A DNA stretch of 64,000 nucleotides, taken from positions 1-64,000 of the forward strand of contig NZ_FOMW01000014.1 in NCBI RefSeq assembly GCF_900112755.1, given 5' to 3'. The position numbers and the translations under genes were made by a program. The stretch is from Sulfitobacter brevis. Its GTDB lineage: Bacteria > Pseudomonadota > Alphaproteobacteria > Rhodobacterales > Rhodobacteraceae. Below the pieces are notes generated by a model that was not told where the DNA came from, made no database searches, and was given only the letters and a program-made list of their open reading frames with translations. Shown piece after piece: positions 15,641 to 25,090 of this stretch (positions are counted from its first letter, which is position 1; every line of letters begins with the position of its first letter).

Positions 15641-16550
15641 GGTCTGTCCTCCGGTTATCTTTTTGAGCCACTGCTGTCGCTACATTGCAAAGCCATGATG
15701 TCAGATAGTCGAGCGCCGCTGGTTCAAGACTGTGTCCCATGCCATCGAACACTTTGAATTCTGCGTGCGGTATAAGCTCAAAAGCCCGGTTCGACCCATC
15801 CAGACTCAGGCATCTGTCCTGTCTTGCGCCGATGATGATGGCCGGTGCCTGAATGCTGCGCAGGTCATCGCTGCGGTCGCCGGAACATTGTATTGCCAAT
15901 AGTTGTCGTGCGTAGCCACCCGGTGTGAACCCTGTTTCCAACATCATCGCAGCAAGGTCTTTTGCCTCATCCTTGGATAGGCGCGAAGGTGCCAAGAACC
16001 AGATTAGATCACGTGCAAGCATTTCAATCAGCTCTGCCTTGCTGTTGCCGACCTGTGTCACGGCAAGAAGTCGTGCATAGGCATCGGGCGAAAATGGTGC
16101 CGATGCCTCGCCACCAGAGCTGCAAATCTGTGCAAATGCCGTGACGCGTTGACCTGGTTGCGCGGCAACCAACTGAGCGATCATCCCACCCATTGAAAAA
16201 CCGACGATTGCAAATTTCTCCACCCCAAGGCGGTCGACAGCGCGCAACACGTCATCGCGCATGTCAAACAAGGTATAAGGGATCTTCGCATCATCGCTGC
16301 GTGGCTTATCGACCAAAAAACGCGCAAGCTCGGGTTCCATGTCAGGTCCGCATCGTCCCGACCGGCCCATATCGCGGTTTTCGATACAGACCACATAAAA
16401 CTGCTCTGATAATTTCTTGATAAAGCCGGTCGGCCACTCAACCACCTGCATACCCAGCCCCAAGACCAGCACGACACACGGCGCTTTTATGTCGCCGTGT
16501 GCCTCGATATGGATGGGACACACTCTTTGGATGGTTGGATGCATTCCCAT
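15627..16550 (-). CDS. Alpha/beta hydrolase within the choline-uptake operon
   Basis: 307 residues from the ATG at 16550 (AGGAGGGAAG just upstream); an in-frame start at 16646 would overlap choX. The fold is visible: strand plus oxyanion region VVLVLGLGMQ, nucleophile elbow GFSMGG, acid region near IIGARQDRCL, and final His in GMGHSLEP. Substrate unknown. Its position between the binding protein and the permease is unusual and suggests it releases or processes the imported compound, for example from a choline ester. No signal peptide, so cytoplasmic. Confidence 0.85.
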   Translation of the reverse strand: MGMHPTIQRVCPIHIEAHGDIKAPCVVLVLGLGMQVVEWPTGFIKKLSEQFYVVCIENRDMGRSGRCGPDMEPELARFLVDKPRSDDAKIPYTLFDMRDDVLRAVDRLGVEKFAIVGFSMGGMIAQLVAAQPGQRVTAFAQICSSGGEASAPFSPDAYARLLAVTQVGNSKAELIEMLARDLIWFLAPSRLSKDEAKDLAAMMLETGFTPGGYARQLLAIQCSGDRSDDLRSIQAPAIIIGARQDRCLSLDGSNRAFELIPHAEFKVFDGMGHSLEPAALDYLTSWLCNVATAVAQKDNRRTDHGMA

Positions 16551-16566
16551 CTTCCCTCCTTGAAGC

Positions 16567-17487
16567 CTATTCGCCCAGATGCGCGCGAACGGCGTCCAAA
16601 CCGTTGCCACCGTCTCTTGCCTCGACGCCGTCAAGCCAAGCCTCAAGGTATTGCGGTTGCTCTCTCAGCAGACGGGCACCAGCCTCTTTCGGATCGTCCC
16701 CATCGTCGAGGATATAGGCCATACCCGCGCTTTCCATAGGCACATCAAAGGTCATCTGGGTCAGGAGCCTACCGACGTTGGGACATTCCTCAAGATAGCC
16801 CTTGCGCACCTGCGTATGGACGGTTGCCCCGCCAAAGTTGGGGCCATAATGATCGTCGCCGCCAGTCAGATATTCAATGTCGAACGCTGTGTTCATCGGA
16901 TGCGGAGCCCAGCCAAGAAAAACAATCCACTCTTCACTGCGGGCGTTACGCTTGACCTGAGCCAGCATTCCTTGCTCCGAGCTTTCCACGACTTTCCAGC
17001 CGCTCAGCCCAAAAGCGTCAGCTTCCACAATCCCGAGCATGACGTCATTCGATCCCGGCTCGATCCCGTACATCTGACTGCCGAACTTATCGGCATGGGA
17101 GGCCAGGTCGGCGAAATCAGTGACACCGGCGTCATAAACATATTTCGGCACAGCAAAGGTAAACTTTGCACCCTCAAGGTTTTGGTGAACGGTCTCGATG
17201 TTGCCGGATTCGCGATATGCCTGAAAATAGCTCTCCATCGCCGGGTCCCAATAGCCAAGGAAAACGTCAAGATCGCCGCCAACCATGGATTCGTAGATTA
17301 CAGGAATGCCCAGAACGTCGCTCTCCGCGGTATAGCCCAAGCCTTCCAACACCACGCTGGCAACCCCTGTCGTTAATGCCAAATCAGTCCATCCAGGCTC
17401 TGCCATCCGTACTGTGTCGCAGTTCGCTGTGGCCTGATGGGCGCACAGCACCAGCGCAGTCGTTGTGAATATCAGTTTTCCAGTCAT
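16567..17487 (-). CDS. choX: Choline-type periplasmic substrate-binding protein
   Basis: 306 residues from the ATG at 17487 (GGGAG upstream) with a signal peptide ending HQATANC. The OpuAC-type fold shows EPGWTDLALTTGVAS, YWDPAMESYFQ and the hinge FLGWAPHPMN. Aromatic residues typical of the cation-pi box are present (W in PGWTD, Y/W in GYWDP, W in LGWAPH). Such proteins deliver choline or a related quaternary amine to ChoVW. First gene of the operon, divergent from a BetI-like regulator; choline versus carnitine or betaine cannot be settled by eye. Confidence 0.87.
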   Translation of the reverse strand: MTGKLIFTTTALVLCAHQATANCDTVRMAEPGWTDLALTTGVASVVLEGLGYTAESDVLGIPVIYESMVGGDLDVFLGYWDPAMESYFQAYRESGNIETVHQNLEGAKFTFAVPKYVYDAGVTDFADLASHADKFGSQMYGIEPGSNDVMLGIVEADAFGLSGWKVVESSEQGMLAQVKRNARSEEWIVFLGWAPHPMNTAFDIEYLTGGDDHYGPNFGGATVHTQVRKGYLEECPNVGRLLTQMTFDVPMESAGMAYILDDGDDPKEAGARLLREQPQYLEAWLDGVEARDGGNGLDAVRAHLGE

Positions 17488-17512
17488 TATCAAATTCTCC
17501 CATGAATAGTAG

Positions 17513-17567
17513 ATTGACCCATTGGTCAATAAATAGACCCTACGGTTCAATTGACCGCCGAGTCAAT
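17513..17567. promoter_or_regulatory. Paired operators between choX and the TetR regulator
   Basis: Two dyads of the same type lie 37 bp apart centre to centre. ATTGACC/GGTCAAT (17513-17530, 4-base centre) and ATTGAC/GTCAAT (17550-17567, 6-base centre), with a related half-site sequence between. They fill the 112-base gap between divergent choX and the TetR gene, the expected place for BetI-type operators. Confidence 0.7.
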
Positions 17568-17599
17568 AAATTATACTGCTGGTCTCCGGAGGGCCTGAT

Positions 17600-18250
17600 A
17601 TGGGAAGACGCAGCATCGCGCACATTCGACGCGAAGAATTCGCACATGCAGCATTTGAAGTGCTGGCCCTTCACGGTATGCAAGGCACGACCTTGCAACG
17701 GGTTGCCGATCACACGGGTGCATCGAAGGCTAGTGTGCTGCATTATTTCTCGAACAAGCAAAACCTGATCGAGACAGCTCTTCGGCAATCCAACGCGACG
17801 CTCCGAAAAGAAGCGGTTGCGATGATGAACATTGCAACGACCCCGTGGGAGAGATTTTACGCGATCATCGAAGCGAACTTTTCACCAACAACTTTTCAGC
17901 CGGAAATCGCCCATGGTTGGATAGCAATGTGTGCAGAAGTGCCCCACGTCGCGCAGTTTCAAAGGATCCAGACGGTTATTTACAGCAGACTTCACTGCAA
18001 TCTATTCACCGCCCTTTTGGCCACCGGCATCGACCGGACAGCCGCCGATAGCGGAGCCGAAACGATCAGTCTGCTAATTGACGGCCTTTGGCTGCGTTGC
18101 GGCTTGCAGATAGGTGGTTTAAACCGGCAAGAGGCGACGGCGCAGATCGAACGGGTCGTCGAGACCCTTTTTGGCAAAAGCGCTGAGAGACAATCCGCCA
18201 AAACGAAGATGACTGCATTAGCCGCAGCCTTGACATCAAGAGCGCAATAG
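17600..18250 (+). CDS. BetI-like TetR-family regulator of choline uptake
   Basis: 216 residues. N-terminal TetR helix-turn-helix: REEFAHAAFEVLALHGMQGTTLQRVADHTG, SVLHYFSNKQNLIETAL. The ligand-binding half contains IAHGWIAMCAEVPHVAQFQRIQ and LLIDGLWLRCGLQ, resembling BetI (which has the Leu-Trp segment in the same place). BetI represses choline uptake and betaine genes until choline binds. The gene is divergent from choX and shares the twin operators. No betA/betB oxidation genes occur nearby. Confidence 0.85.
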   Translation: MGRRSIAHIRREEFAHAAFEVLALHGMQGTTLQRVADHTGASKASVLHYFSNKQNLIETALRQSNATLRKEAVAMMNIATTPWERFYAIIEANFSPTTFQPEIAHGWIAMCAEVPHVAQFQRIQTVIYSRLHCNLFTALLATGIDRTAADSGAETISLLIDGLWLRCGLQIGGLNRQEATAQIERVVETLFGKSAERQSAKTKMTALAAALTSRAQ

Positions 18251-18779
18251 CGTGACCGACCTCCGACGACAGACGCAGTGACTGTCAACCGATTGAATTT
18301 TCAAAGGCGGTCCTTGGCACAAAATGCAGCAAAAAGTCGGTTTGAATCCAGCGAACTTCGATGTATTCGATCGACCGGTCCGGGAAGGTCTGCTGCGCCC
18401 CGAACATCTGACGCTGCGCTTGCATAGTCTCTCTGAACCTGCATCCTCTGCGTACGCGAAAGGCGACTCTGTCCCGTGAACTGATTGTTGAGCCAGCGCG
18501 CAGCAAAAAGGTCGTTTTGAAATTGTCGTTTAATGCCCAAACTGAATGGCTGGTTCGGTGAGATCTTCTGCGCTGCAGAATGTGAGTCGCTGCACTTGCG
18601 AGGAAATACTGCGTCAGCACTCGCTGCACCAGCAAAAGGCGGCTTCGTCCCGCGTTGTGTCAGTTGATACTGCGCGCAGCGAAAGGCAGCTTCCCAAATC
18701 TACGTTGGCGACAAGGTCTTGGGTAAATTTGGCAGCAGGGGACTGGCATTTAACCAGCTTATTGATCTAAAATTTCTAC
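18251..18779. repeat. Gene-free stretch with five degenerate copies of one motif
   Basis: No convincing gene. A loose motif of the form GCAGCRAAAGGCGGCTTYGTCCCG recurs at about 18326-18343, 18450-18476, 18496-18518, 18627-18652 and 18672-18695. Copies are diverged and spaced 25-125 bases apart, so it is a decayed family and not a tandem array. Weaker relatives occur near 13495 and 44155. Confidence 0.5.
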
Positions 18780-20132
18780 ATGACATCGAAGACCACATTA
18801 AATGCAAAAAACCTTGCGGCCCTTGGCGCAGATCGTTTGGCCGACCTTGTTCTTGAGTTAGCCAAAGGCAATGCAGGGGCCAAGCGGCGCCTTAGGCTCG
18901 AGCTGGCGAGCGAAGCTGGCTCAGACGATGTAGCGCGTGAGATCCGCAAGCGGCTGGGAACAATCGCTAGGTCGCAGTCGTTCATTGACTGGCAAGGTCG
19001 CAACGCTTTTGCAGCCGATCTGGATATGCAAAGACGCGCCATCGTTACCCAGGTTGGGTCACTCGATCCAGCAGAGGCGTTTGATCTGATCTGGCGGTTC
19101 GTGGCCCTTGCGAATGGAATCTATGAACGTTGCGATGACAGTACAGGCAAGGTGCAGTCAGTTTTTCACGAAGCCTGTGAAGACCTGATCGATCTGGCCG
19201 AGGTTGCCGCGCCTGATCCGCTCGCACTTGCGGATCAATTGCTTGAGGCCCTGGCTGATGATGATTACGGGCATTATCCAACTTTGATATCAGGCCTTGC
19301 GCCAATCCTGGGTTCTGAGGGTTTGCAGCGCCTCAAGGCGGGGATTGCCACTTCGGAATTTAATCTGTCGGACAACTACGCGCTGCGCATGGCGCTCGAA
19401 CAGATTGCCGATGTCGAAGGAGATGCAGACGCCTACATTGCTCAACAAAGTGATCAGGCACGGAAAGCACCACAGGTTGCGGCAGAAATTGCGCGTCGTC
19501 TTCTCGAAGCAGGGCGGATTGAGGACGCATGGGTCGCCATAAATGCGCCAGACGAGAAAGATCGCGGATGGATACCCTATGAGTGGGAAGCGACACGGAT
19601 CAGCGTGATGCAAGCGATGGGACAAACCGAAGCGGCGCGGGACTTTATGTGGACGTGTTATGCTCGCAGCCTCAATCCAGGTCATCTGCGCGCATGGCTT
19701 GGCGGGCTGCCAGATTTCGAAGATATTGAAGCCGAGACCCGCGCCATGGAACACGCGCTAGGTTTTGAGAGTTTCACAACATCACTCCATTTTCTGATAA
19801 CTTGGCCCGCGATTGAACAGGCTGCAGTTCTGATAACAAACCGTGCCGCCGAAATTGATGGACATCATTATGAGCTTTTGGGGCCGGCGTCCGATGCCCT
19901 CGAAGATCGCCATCCACTGGCTGCCACACTTTTGAAACGCGGCCTGATCGATTTTGCGCTACAGAATTCGCGGGTCAAACGTTACCGCCATGCAGCGCGT
20001 CACTTACGCGAGTGCAAGAACCTCGCGGTTAGAATTGACGACTTTGCACAATTCGAAACGCATGAGGCTTATCTCGATGGCTTGAAACAGACCCATGGGC
20101 AGAAGACGTCATTTTGGGGGGCGGGTGCTTAG
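18780..20132 (+). CDS. DUF6880 family protein
   Basis: 450 residues, no signal peptide or membrane helix, helix-rich with repeat-like (TPR/SEL-type) character. The N-terminus (LAALGADRLADLVLELAKGN, AKRRLRLELAS, IRKRLGTIARSQSFIDW) is typical of DUF6880 proteins of alphaproteobacteria, which have no established function. It stands alone after the gene-free stretch. No SWIM-type zinc finger partner, often found nearby, is seen here. Confidence 0.75.
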   Translation: MTSKTTLNAKNLAALGADRLADLVLELAKGNAGAKRRLRLELASEAGSDDVAREIRKRLGTIARSQSFIDWQGRNAFAADLDMQRRAIVTQVGSLDPAEAFDLIWRFVALANGIYERCDDSTGKVQSVFHEACEDLIDLAEVAAPDPLALADQLLEALADDDYGHYPTLISGLAPILGSEGLQRLKAGIATSEFNLSDNYALRMALEQIADVEGDADAYIAQQSDQARKAPQVAAEIARRLLEAGRIEDAWVAINAPDEKDRGWIPYEWEATRISVMQAMGQTEAARDFMWTCYARSLNPGHLRAWLGGLPDFEDIEAETRAMEHALGFESFTTSLHFLITWPAIEQAAVLITNRAAEIDGHHYELLGPASDALEDRHPLAATLLKRGLIDFALQNSRVKRYRHAARHLRECKNLAVRIDDFAQFETHEAYLDGLKQTHGQKTSFWGAGA

Positions 20133-20344
20133 TGTTCAGTTAGCAAAGTTGAACGGAGTAGAGCAAGTGTTCATTTTTTGTTCTTGTATCGCATAATAAG
20201 GTTTATGTTAAATATATAGCATGCCAGTGGGTATTTGCGCTTCAAAGGTTAAACGCAGCATATTGAATTTTATGCAAAAAGGTTTTCGGCCGAAAGCAAC
20301 TGTAAAAAACCCTAATAGTGAGACTCTAAATTTGAGACTCTCGC

Positions 20345-20935
20345 CTACTTGAGTTCAGTTTCCATCACATCGCGTATCGCTATGACAAGAACTTCAAGTA
20401 AACCTTGGTCAGCTTTGAGCATATTTCGGAGCGATGTTGGCAATTCGAATTGGACGCCCTTTCCTGAAGAACAACGATTGCACGTATTTGTTCGATGAGA
20501 ACCTGGAAACTTATGACCCTCTGAGCTCACCTCGAAGCCAACATCACGCAACGCAGTAGAAATACTTGAGATCAGCGCCTTATCTAAACCACCCAAGAAG
20601 ATGGTCTCCAAGTCTCCGTCATCACGTCGGCCATGAAATGCCATTGCCCTGCGATGCTCGTTCAACAATGAATCAAGTGCAGGCTCAAAAAAAGCATGTG
20701 ACGTGATATGCAAGTCTCTATTCTTGGACTTCATGCAGCCCTCAAACAAATACAAGCTATGATTAGCGCCTGCCACTCGCGCCGCTAGCTCAGAAGTAAG
20801 CGGTTCGATCTTCCCGCCATGTGGTGCCATCACGAGTAAGTTACTGCCTTCGACCGGTCGAGATCTAATCGAAAAATCCACTCCTTTAGCATACTCTTTG
20901 CTAAGCTCTTCAAAGGAGCTAAATCGATCCGACAT
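20345..20935 (-). CDS. Poly-gamma-glutamate hydrolase family protein
   Basis: 196 residues. The family (PF05908-like) is recognised from VMAPHGGKIEP, SLYLFEGCMKSKN, LHITSHAFFEP and IFLGGLDKALI; the two His and the Glu would be the zinc ligands. Members cleave gamma-linked glutamate polymers; several are phage- or plasmid-borne and of unknown role. It starts 34 bases after the stop of the truncated ATPase gene, on the same strand. Cytoplasmic by sequence. Four cysteines cluster late (NTCNRCSSGKG includes two). Confidence 0.8.
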   Translation of the reverse strand: MSDRFSSFEELSKEYAKGVDFSIRSRPVEGSNLLVMAPHGGKIEPLTSELAARVAGANHSLYLFEGCMKSKNRDLHITSHAFFEPALDSLLNEHRRAMAFHGRRDDGDLETIFLGGLDKALISSISTALRDVGFEVSSEGHKFPGSHRTNTCNRCSSGKGVQFELPTSLRNMLKADQGLLEVLVIAIRDVMETELK

Positions 20936-20968
20936 TGTTAAGCATCCTTATTCTCAAGATTGGATAAG

Positions 20969-23900
20969 TCATATTTCGTGAATGCGGACATCATCACCGC
21001 ATACGTCTTTCGCGATTTCGACAACGTGTCGATGATGCGTCAAATATACGGCTTGTCCCATTTGGCCAATCCGGCGCATCAGTCCGCAGGCAGCGCGCGT
21101 GCGATCTTCATCAAACGTCTCAAATACGTCGTCGCAGAAAAAGGGGAGAACGGTACCATTTGCTGCCATCTGCTCGTATGCCGCAGCCCGCAGAGCGAGG
21201 TAAAGCTGAAAACGTGTTCCTTTCGACATCGCATGAGCTTGTTTGGCTGCACCGTCCGAAGATTGGATAGCAACGAGGGTTTCATTTGTACCTTCAATTT
21301 GCGTGGTAAGGCCACTATACGCTCCCTTCGTAAGCTCCGTGAAGGCGGCTTCGGCCGCTTCCATCATACCGCTACGATGTTTGTCCCGGTAACGGCGAAT
21401 AGCTTGATCAGCCATTAGATGCCCAATTCTCAATTTGAGAAAATCACGGATCACGCTTTCCATCTCGAGTTCGATTGTCTGCCGACGAGCAACAAGCATT
21501 GCGACATCTGAATCACCAGTAATTGAATCAAGATCAGACTTCGCACGAGTTCTATTCTCGATGGCTGGTGTCAAGTTTTCTTCTAGACCGATGAGATCCC
21601 GTTCGACCTCAAGTATCGAAGCCTGAACCTCAAGCAAAGATTCTCCCTCAAGTAAATCTTTGGCGTCTGACTTGGATGGAACATTGAGCAATGAACACAG
21701 TTCGCTCGACAAACGGGCAATCTCATCACGCAATTCGACCGCACGCCTTCCTTGCAGAACAGCTTTTCGAAGCTCTTCTACTGTGCCGGTTGGTATGGCG
21801 GTATGGAATATCGCCGCTGCAAGTCCTACCTGCGCATCGACGTTGTCTAGATCACCTTGGGCAGACTGACGATTGCTTTCAGCGGTGTCGATCTCGCTGG
21901 ATAGTTCTTCACGCATACCGTCGGATTTGATTGCGGCTTCAGATTTCGATACTAGGGCATCATAAGCGTCTATCGTTGGCATGTCAGCCAGATCTGGATC
22001 ATTTGGGATCACCGAAACTAAGGCAATTTTCAACGCCTTCTGATCAGTTTCCATGCCGTTTATTTGGCGCTGTAAGCCAAGCAGTTTTTCATTAAGTTCA
22101 CGTATTTCCCGAAAAATCTCGAATGCCTGGGGAAACAGAATGACTTTGCCAGCATCGTCAAACGCGTCTTCCAGTGCCTTGGCCCATGCCGTTTTCGCCT
22201 CATCTCGCGCTCCTGCCGCGTCCCGCTTTCTTTTTGCCCTTTTTGAATGCTCCATCTCCGTATCATCTACGGTCCGTTGCGCCGCCTTCCGCTCGATTTT
22301 CGTCTTTTCACGCTCTGCCGCTATCTTGCTTGCCATGGAGACCAAAGCGTCAAGTGTTGCTTCGGGAGCATTTAGTGCCCTGGCAAGTTCTTTTCTCAAC
22401 CGTTCAGCCGCCTCAAGAACCGGTGCGACTGTGACTTGTTCGTTCTCTGCGGCAATCGCCTGCTCGCGTGCTGCTTCTACCTTACGCACCCAATCGGTGA
22501 AGCCGGTTGGTGATAGATCAAGTTTCAATCCAGCGGCAGATAGATGCCTCAGCAATCCGGATTGCAGAGAATCTAAGCGACTGGTAGCCGTCTCAATCGC
22601 GGACTTCTTCGCCCGGGATTTGCTGTTTGCTTCAGCCAGTGCGACTTTGAGTTGTCTGACCTCAGCTAGTTCCTTGGCTTGGCTATGACGAGCGATGCCC
22701 TTTGCGTCGTCCACGCGCATGGCGGTCTCGAACAAGTCCGCCGAAGGTTTGGACAGGTCGCCGAGATGCTCATTCCAGAGGCTGTCCCGCTTGCTGCGCA
22801 ACGCAATCGCCTCATCATCTGTGATAAATGCACCCGAATCTTCTAAGGCATCTATACGAGACACAAGCTGTTCCGCGGCTTCTTCCGTACTGGCAAATTC
22901 ATCTTCAGCCCGGCTGACGGCACCCTTTGCGAATTCAATGTCGCGCGCCAAAGTTGATGCGTCTTCGGAACTCAGTGGCAACTCAGGCACGGATTCAAAT
23001 TTTTTCCCGTCGAGAGAAAGTGGCGGAAGAGCCGTGCGCGCAGACTGTTGCACCAGCCTCAGCGCTTCTATTGCCTTGGTAGCTTCTGTGACGATGCGAG
23101 ACGCATTTTGAAGATCTAAAATCTTCTGTATATCCTGAACATCTCCAGTCTCTTCGGGCAGACCGGAAAGTGTCTCTCCAGCCGCCTCAAAGTTTCTAAG
23201 GGCGTTTTCTTCCTCTTCCTCTGCTGTACGAAGCTCTGCCTCAGCATCGGAAACAGCCTGAAATTTCAGCTCAAGTTCCCGCAGATAAGTTAGATCAAAG
23301 ACAAATTGATCGGGCACATCCACGGACTTCAACCCAATATCGACGAGGCTCCGTTTCATGTCCTCGATAACCTCATCCCGTTGGACTTTCCTCCGCGGAA
23401 GATCGGTCGCGGCGGTTCCGCACCTATCTCTAAGCTTGCGCAAATCATCGAGTTTTTTAAGATTTTTAACCATCTTCGGTTGCGACACGATTGCGTCGCG
23501 ACCTTCTGTCTTTTCGTCGATCAAGTCACTGAGACGTTTCTGCTCAGCTTCGAGCAGGACACGACGTTTCGAAAGTTCGACGAGTTCTTCCGGATCTATG
23601 TCCAAATAGATCGGGAAATGCTGCAAAGGATCCAATTCATGCGCCAGTTCCGCAATCTTAGTCGACACTGGAAAAGCTTTGGCAATTGCCTCCAGGCTAG
23701 CTTGCGAGGTTAATTTGTCTCGGCGCTCTTCCCGCACCTTTTTCTCCAAGGCTTCAGCATCTTCCAAGGTCTGCTTTCGTTGGCGGTAGTCAGAGACGCT
23801 GATATCCGTTTCCCTGATTTGTGCCGTGACATCGTCCAAATCGCGCTTAAGTTGGGCAAAGACAGACTTACTACCACCTTTTTTGTAGAGATCGCCGCAG

Positions 23901-24178
23901 CGTTTATCCACCGTATCTAGGACTTCGGACAAATCGCTTACACCAGCAGCGGCTGAAAACAGCAGCCGCCCGATATCACCTTTGCTGTTTGCAATCTCGT
24001 CACCACCACCCTCTATCGTGGCATCGTCGAGGCAAAGCAGCTTTCGGTAATCATCAATAGCAAGGCCCGAAAGCACGCCTTGAAGTGCAGTTTCCGGTAT
24101 CGTAGTGCCAGATTGATCGACTAGGCTGTTGTTACACCCCGGTGCTTGACGCTGCAAGAGCAGGAATGCTCGCACCAA
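20969..24178 (-). pseudogene. YhaN/SMC-like ATPase missing its N-terminal Walker A part
   Basis: 1069 residues: long coiled coils (about 100-900) and an intact C-terminal half of an ABC/SMC ATPase with signature region AMSKGTRFQLYLALRAA, Walker B PFFCDDVFETFDED and a late His in YLTHHRH. The start region (QAPGCNNSLVDQSGTTIPE, then SKGDIGRLLFSAAAGVSDL) matches YhaN proteins from about residue 100 on. The first 100 residues, which should hold GxNExGKST, are absent, so ATP binding should fail. The usual phosphoesterase partner (YhaO/SbcD-like) is also absent. Family sequence begins exactly where the AIPR remnant upstream ends. Confidence 0.8.
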
Positions 24179-24782
24179 AGTCGTCTTTGAAATTGACCTC
24201 TAGCTTTTCCCTTGTCTGTCCAGAGGTCTCGTAACGTTGGAACCGGTTAAGGTCCCAAATATTGTAGGTAACTGGGATATCAGTAATATTTCCAGCAAGA
24301 ACAGCGTCTGTTCGTGCGCTGTAAATAGCATTTGTAACTAGAATGAGCTTTATCTTGACGATTGACGACCAAGCAGATGAAATTGCTTTTGCCGCCCCTG
24401 CTTCGGAACTTCCATCTATAAGTTCATCACGGAAGGCCGTTCTACGGGAAGCTGCAACAAAATTGATTAGGTGACTAAAGGCCTTTTTTGCAGCCTGCGC
24501 GTTGATTTTGACCGGGTCGCGATCCTCGTAGAAATCGCAAATTATAACGCTTAGGACACCGTCAGATTCACGCGGATCACCACCCATACCATCTATCCGG
24601 ACAGTCTTCCCTGAATTTTGACCAGAAAACCCTATTCGGTCACTTGTCGCGATCTCACCTTCGTACTCGAGAAGGCCAGTCATGCGCTCAAAAAATGCCT
24701 CGTCGAGGGAAACACCGCTGTCAGCGTTTTCCTGAATCAGTTCTTTTAATACTGCATCGTGGAAATTGTTTAGTTGATCCAA
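24132..24782 (-). pseudogene. AIPR (abortive-infection phage-resistance) protein, N-terminal remnant
   Basis: 216 residues; AIPR-type proteins (PF10592-like) usually have 500-700. Recognisable: DEAFFERMTGLLEYEGEI, VDG-like RIDGMGGDPRESDGVLSV, VIICDFYED, SAWSSIVKIKLILVTN and the PVTYNIWDLNRFQRY region. Homology runs to IPALA, then the frame enters sequence belonging to the YhaN-like gene and stops. The C-terminal AIPR domain is missing. It shares 47 bases with the next frame in a different register. It starts at 24782, divergent from the helicase gene. Confidence 0.75.
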
Positions 24783-25018
24783 TTAATCCGACTCCAAGAG
24801 ATAAGTAACACAACCGAAGCCGATAACTTCAATACTACAAATATTTTCTTAGAGATATAGGTGCAGCGCGCAAATAGTGCGCCACCAAATTCTTAACTAA
24901 CAAGAAATTAGCCGGTGCAGATGACTGAATCTGCCCTGGTGATACTTCTGACAGGGGCAGCCGACCATGAATATGGTCTAGGTTGGCGCCAAAAGCTAAA
25001 AAAGAGCAAGAGACAGGA

Positions 25019-25039
25019 CGGGAGGGATGACCCCTCCCG
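25019..25039 (+). promoter_or_regulatory. Hairpin in the leader of the strawberry-notch gene
   Basis: CGGGAGGG and CCCTCCCG form a perfect 8-base stem with a 5-base loop, 51 bases before the ATG at 25091. There is no T run on the plus side, so it is not an ordinary terminator for an upstream gene. The rest of the 308-base gap (24783-25090) between the divergent AIPR remnant and this gene holds no recognisable gene. Confidence 0.5.
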
Positions 25040-25090
25040 GGCGAGAGAGAGCGCACGGGTTGGGGATAATCCTCAACTTGGAGACCGCCC

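Noticed and set aside
18301-18695. CRISPR-like array from repeated motifs
   Set aside because: Copies are diverged, unevenly spaced and partly degenerate, with no cas genes and no uniform spacers.
20960-21418. Plus-strand open frame opposite the ATPase gene
   Set aside because: It is the antisense shadow of the coiled-coil/ATPase gene and has no family-like sequence.
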